NCBI GenBank assembly: GCA_910584345.1
Contig: CAJTZX010000061.1
Coordinates: forward strand, 1-22,123
Direction: 5' to 3'
Length of the DNA: 22,123 nucleotides
Source of the DNA: an uncultured Eubacterium sp.
Lineage (GTDB): Bacteria; Bacillota; Clostridia; Lachnospirales; Lachnospiraceae
A program made the translations under genes and the position numbers. Every line of letters starts with the position of its first letter. Position 1 is the first letter of the stretch. This document shows, one piece after another, positions 21,102 to 22,123 of this stretch. The notes under the pieces were generated by a model, which saw only the letters and a program-made list of their open reading frames with translations, was not told where the DNA came from and searched no databases.

Positions 21102-22052
21102 ATGCGAAAGATAAGCATATTAGTGCCTACATATAACGAAGAAGAAAACGTAGAAGCGCTAAGTATGGCAATCATAGACGAGATGAAAATGCTTTCAGAG
21201 TATGACTATGAACTCATATTTATAGATAATGATTCAAAAGATGATACAAAAAACAGAATACGACAATTATGTGCACATAATAGTAAGATTAAGGCAATAT
21301 TAAACGCAAAAAATTTTGGCCAGAACAATTCTCCGTATTATGGCCTGATGCAGACGACCGGCGACTGTGCGATACTGATGTGCGCGGATTTCCAGGACCC
21401 TGTAGAAATGATACCAAAGCTGGTGTATGAATGGGAACAAGGATATCACATTGTAAGCGCCATTAAGACGACAAGCAGGGAAAACAAAGGGATGCGCTTT
21501 TTAAGAACCTGTTATTACAAGCTGATTAAAAAGTTTTCACAAGTGGAACAGATTGAACATTTTACAGGTTTCGGATTATACGACAGGGAGTTTATAAATT
21601 TGCTGCGGGAATTAAAAGATCCGACGCCTTTTTTAAGAGGAATCGTTGCGGAGTTTGGATATAAACGGAAAGAAATACCGTATGAGCAGCAGCGCAGGCG
21701 TGCCGGAAGTACGAAAAACAACCTGTATTCCTTGTATGATGTCGCAATGCTTAGTTTTACCTCTTATACAAAGATTGGGCTTCGGCTGGCTACCTTCTTA
21801 GGATTTGTGATTTCCGTCATCAGCATTGCCATCGCAGCAGTTTATTTTCTGCTGAAACTGATCTATTGGGACAGCTTTCAGATGGGGACAGCACCGATAT
21901 TGATTGGCATGTTTTTTCTGGGCGCAGTCCAGATGTTCTTTTTAGGACTGATCGGAGAATACATTCTTAGTATGAATGCCAGAATTATGAACCGTCCGCT
22001 GGTAGTCGAAGCGGAGCGGATTAATTTTGAGAAGGGAAGGGATTCATTTTGA
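21102..22052 (+). CDS. GT2 glycosyltransferase of the DPM1/GtrB type with two C-terminal membrane helices
   Basis: This 316-residue protein starts MRKISILVPTYNEEENVEAL. The ATG at 21102 is set by AAAGGAG 6 bp upstream; a longer in-frame start overlaps the previous gene and lacks a site. The GT-A domain has FIDNDSKDDT and the metal-binding DFQDP (Asp96-x-Gln98-Asp99), followed by QRRRAGSTKNN. Two membrane helices lie at about 224-254 and 263-289. This layout matches GtrB/DPM1-like transferases, which move a sugar from a nucleotide to undecaprenyl phosphate for export. In this locus it may prepare a lipid-linked monosaccharide to decorate the surface glycan. The sugar donor cannot be read from the sequence. 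Its stop overlaps the next gene's TTG start (TTGA). Confidence 0.9.
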   Translation: MRKISILVPTYNEEENVEALSMAIIDEMKMLSEYDYELIFIDNDSKDDTKNRIRQLCAHNSKIKAILNAKNFGQNNSPYYGLMQTTGDCAILMCADFQDPVEMIPKLVYEWEQGYHIVSAIKTTSRENKGMRFLRTCYYKLIKKFSQVEQIEHFTGFGLYDREFINLLRELKDPTPFLRGIVAEFGYKRKEIPYEQQRRRAGSTKNNLYSLYDVAMLSFTSYTKIGLRLATFLGFVISVISIAIAAVYFLLKLIYWDSFQMGTAPILIGMFFLGAVQMFFLGLIGEYILSMNARIMNRPLVVEAERINFEKGRDSF

Positions 22053-22123
22053 GTAAGGAAACAACAAGGAAACAAGCGCTTATTACCGGCATTACCGGTC
22101 AGGACGGTTCTTATCTGGCCGAG
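22049..22123 (+). CDS. gmd: GDP-mannose 4,6-dehydratase, first 25 codons (3' partial)
   Basis: From a TTG start overlapping the previous stop (TTGA), the frame reads into KQALITGITGQDGSYLAE at the window edge. This is the characteristic NADP-binding N-terminus of GDP-mannose 4,6-dehydratase (Gmd), distinct from the VTGHTGFKGSW of CDP-glucose 4,6-dehydratase. GAAGGGAAGGG at 22031-22041 can serve as the ribosome binding site. Gmd makes GDP-4-keto-6-deoxymannose for GDP-fucose, GDP-rhamnose or related sugars, so the glycan probably contains a second deoxysugar. Only 75 bp are visible. Confidence 0.85.
   Translation, partial: MSKETTRKQALITGITGQDGSYLAE

Overview
The window looks like a low-GC Gram-positive chromosome, most likely a gut Lachnospiraceae-type Clostridium relative. 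This is inferred from the AT-rich intergenic DNA, strong AGGAGG-type ribosome binding sites, the mix of arabinan-degrading, choloylglycine-hydrolase-family and BlaI/M56 genes, and an ilvN-ilvC pair like those of that group. No rRNA or tRNA gene, CRISPR array or complete insertion sequence was seen.

Region 1 (1-4853) holds the 3' part of a secreted GH43 endo-arabinanase with ricin-type lectin domains at both ends, a choloylglycine hydrolase family enzyme (bile salt or N-acyl amide hydrolase), a hairpin terminator and a MATE exporter. Region 2 (4860-10263) holds two complete BlaI-repressor/M56-membrane-protease pairs facing each other. Each has its own promoter with palindromic operator candidates, and the two palindromes differ in sequence. 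Neither protease has a recognisable beta-lactam-binding sensor, so their signals are unknown. Region 3 (10264-12244) is a non-coding stretch with a multi-hairpin element, followed by a strong promoter, ilvN, ilvC and a terminator. Region 4 (12272-15225) has a second MATE exporter, a small C39-like cysteine peptidase, a compact 142-bp inverted-repeat element flanked by a 7-bp direct repeat (a MITE candidate), and an Rpn-type nuclease gene whose 5' end abuts that element.

Region 5 (15226-22123) is the start of a surface-polysaccharide locus. It opens with a 295-bp AT-rich non-coding segment bounded by exact 24-bp inverted repeats and carrying a leftward-facing promoter candidate, which has the layout of an invertible promoter. 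An XRE regulator follows, then glucose-1-phosphate cytidylyltransferase, the iron-sulfur CDP-4-keto-6-deoxyglucose 3-dehydrase, a TPP-dependent acetolactate-synthase-like enzyme, an SDR reductase, a membrane-anchored GT2 glycosyltransferase and the first 25 codons of GDP-mannose 4,6-dehydratase. The cytidylyltransferase, 3-dehydrase, TPP enzyme and SDR reductase match the order of chemistry in CDP-yersiniose synthesis: activation, 3-deoxygenation, transfer of a two-carbon acetyl unit from pyruvate, then ketone reduction. The locus therefore probably makes a two-carbon-branched 3,6-dideoxyhexose for a surface glycan. The CDP-glucose 4,6-dehydratase needed in between is not in the window.

The points most worth following up are the possible phase-variable switch in front of the branched-sugar genes, the two structured repeat elements that share an end motif, and the paired BlaI/M56 systems with unassigned sensors.
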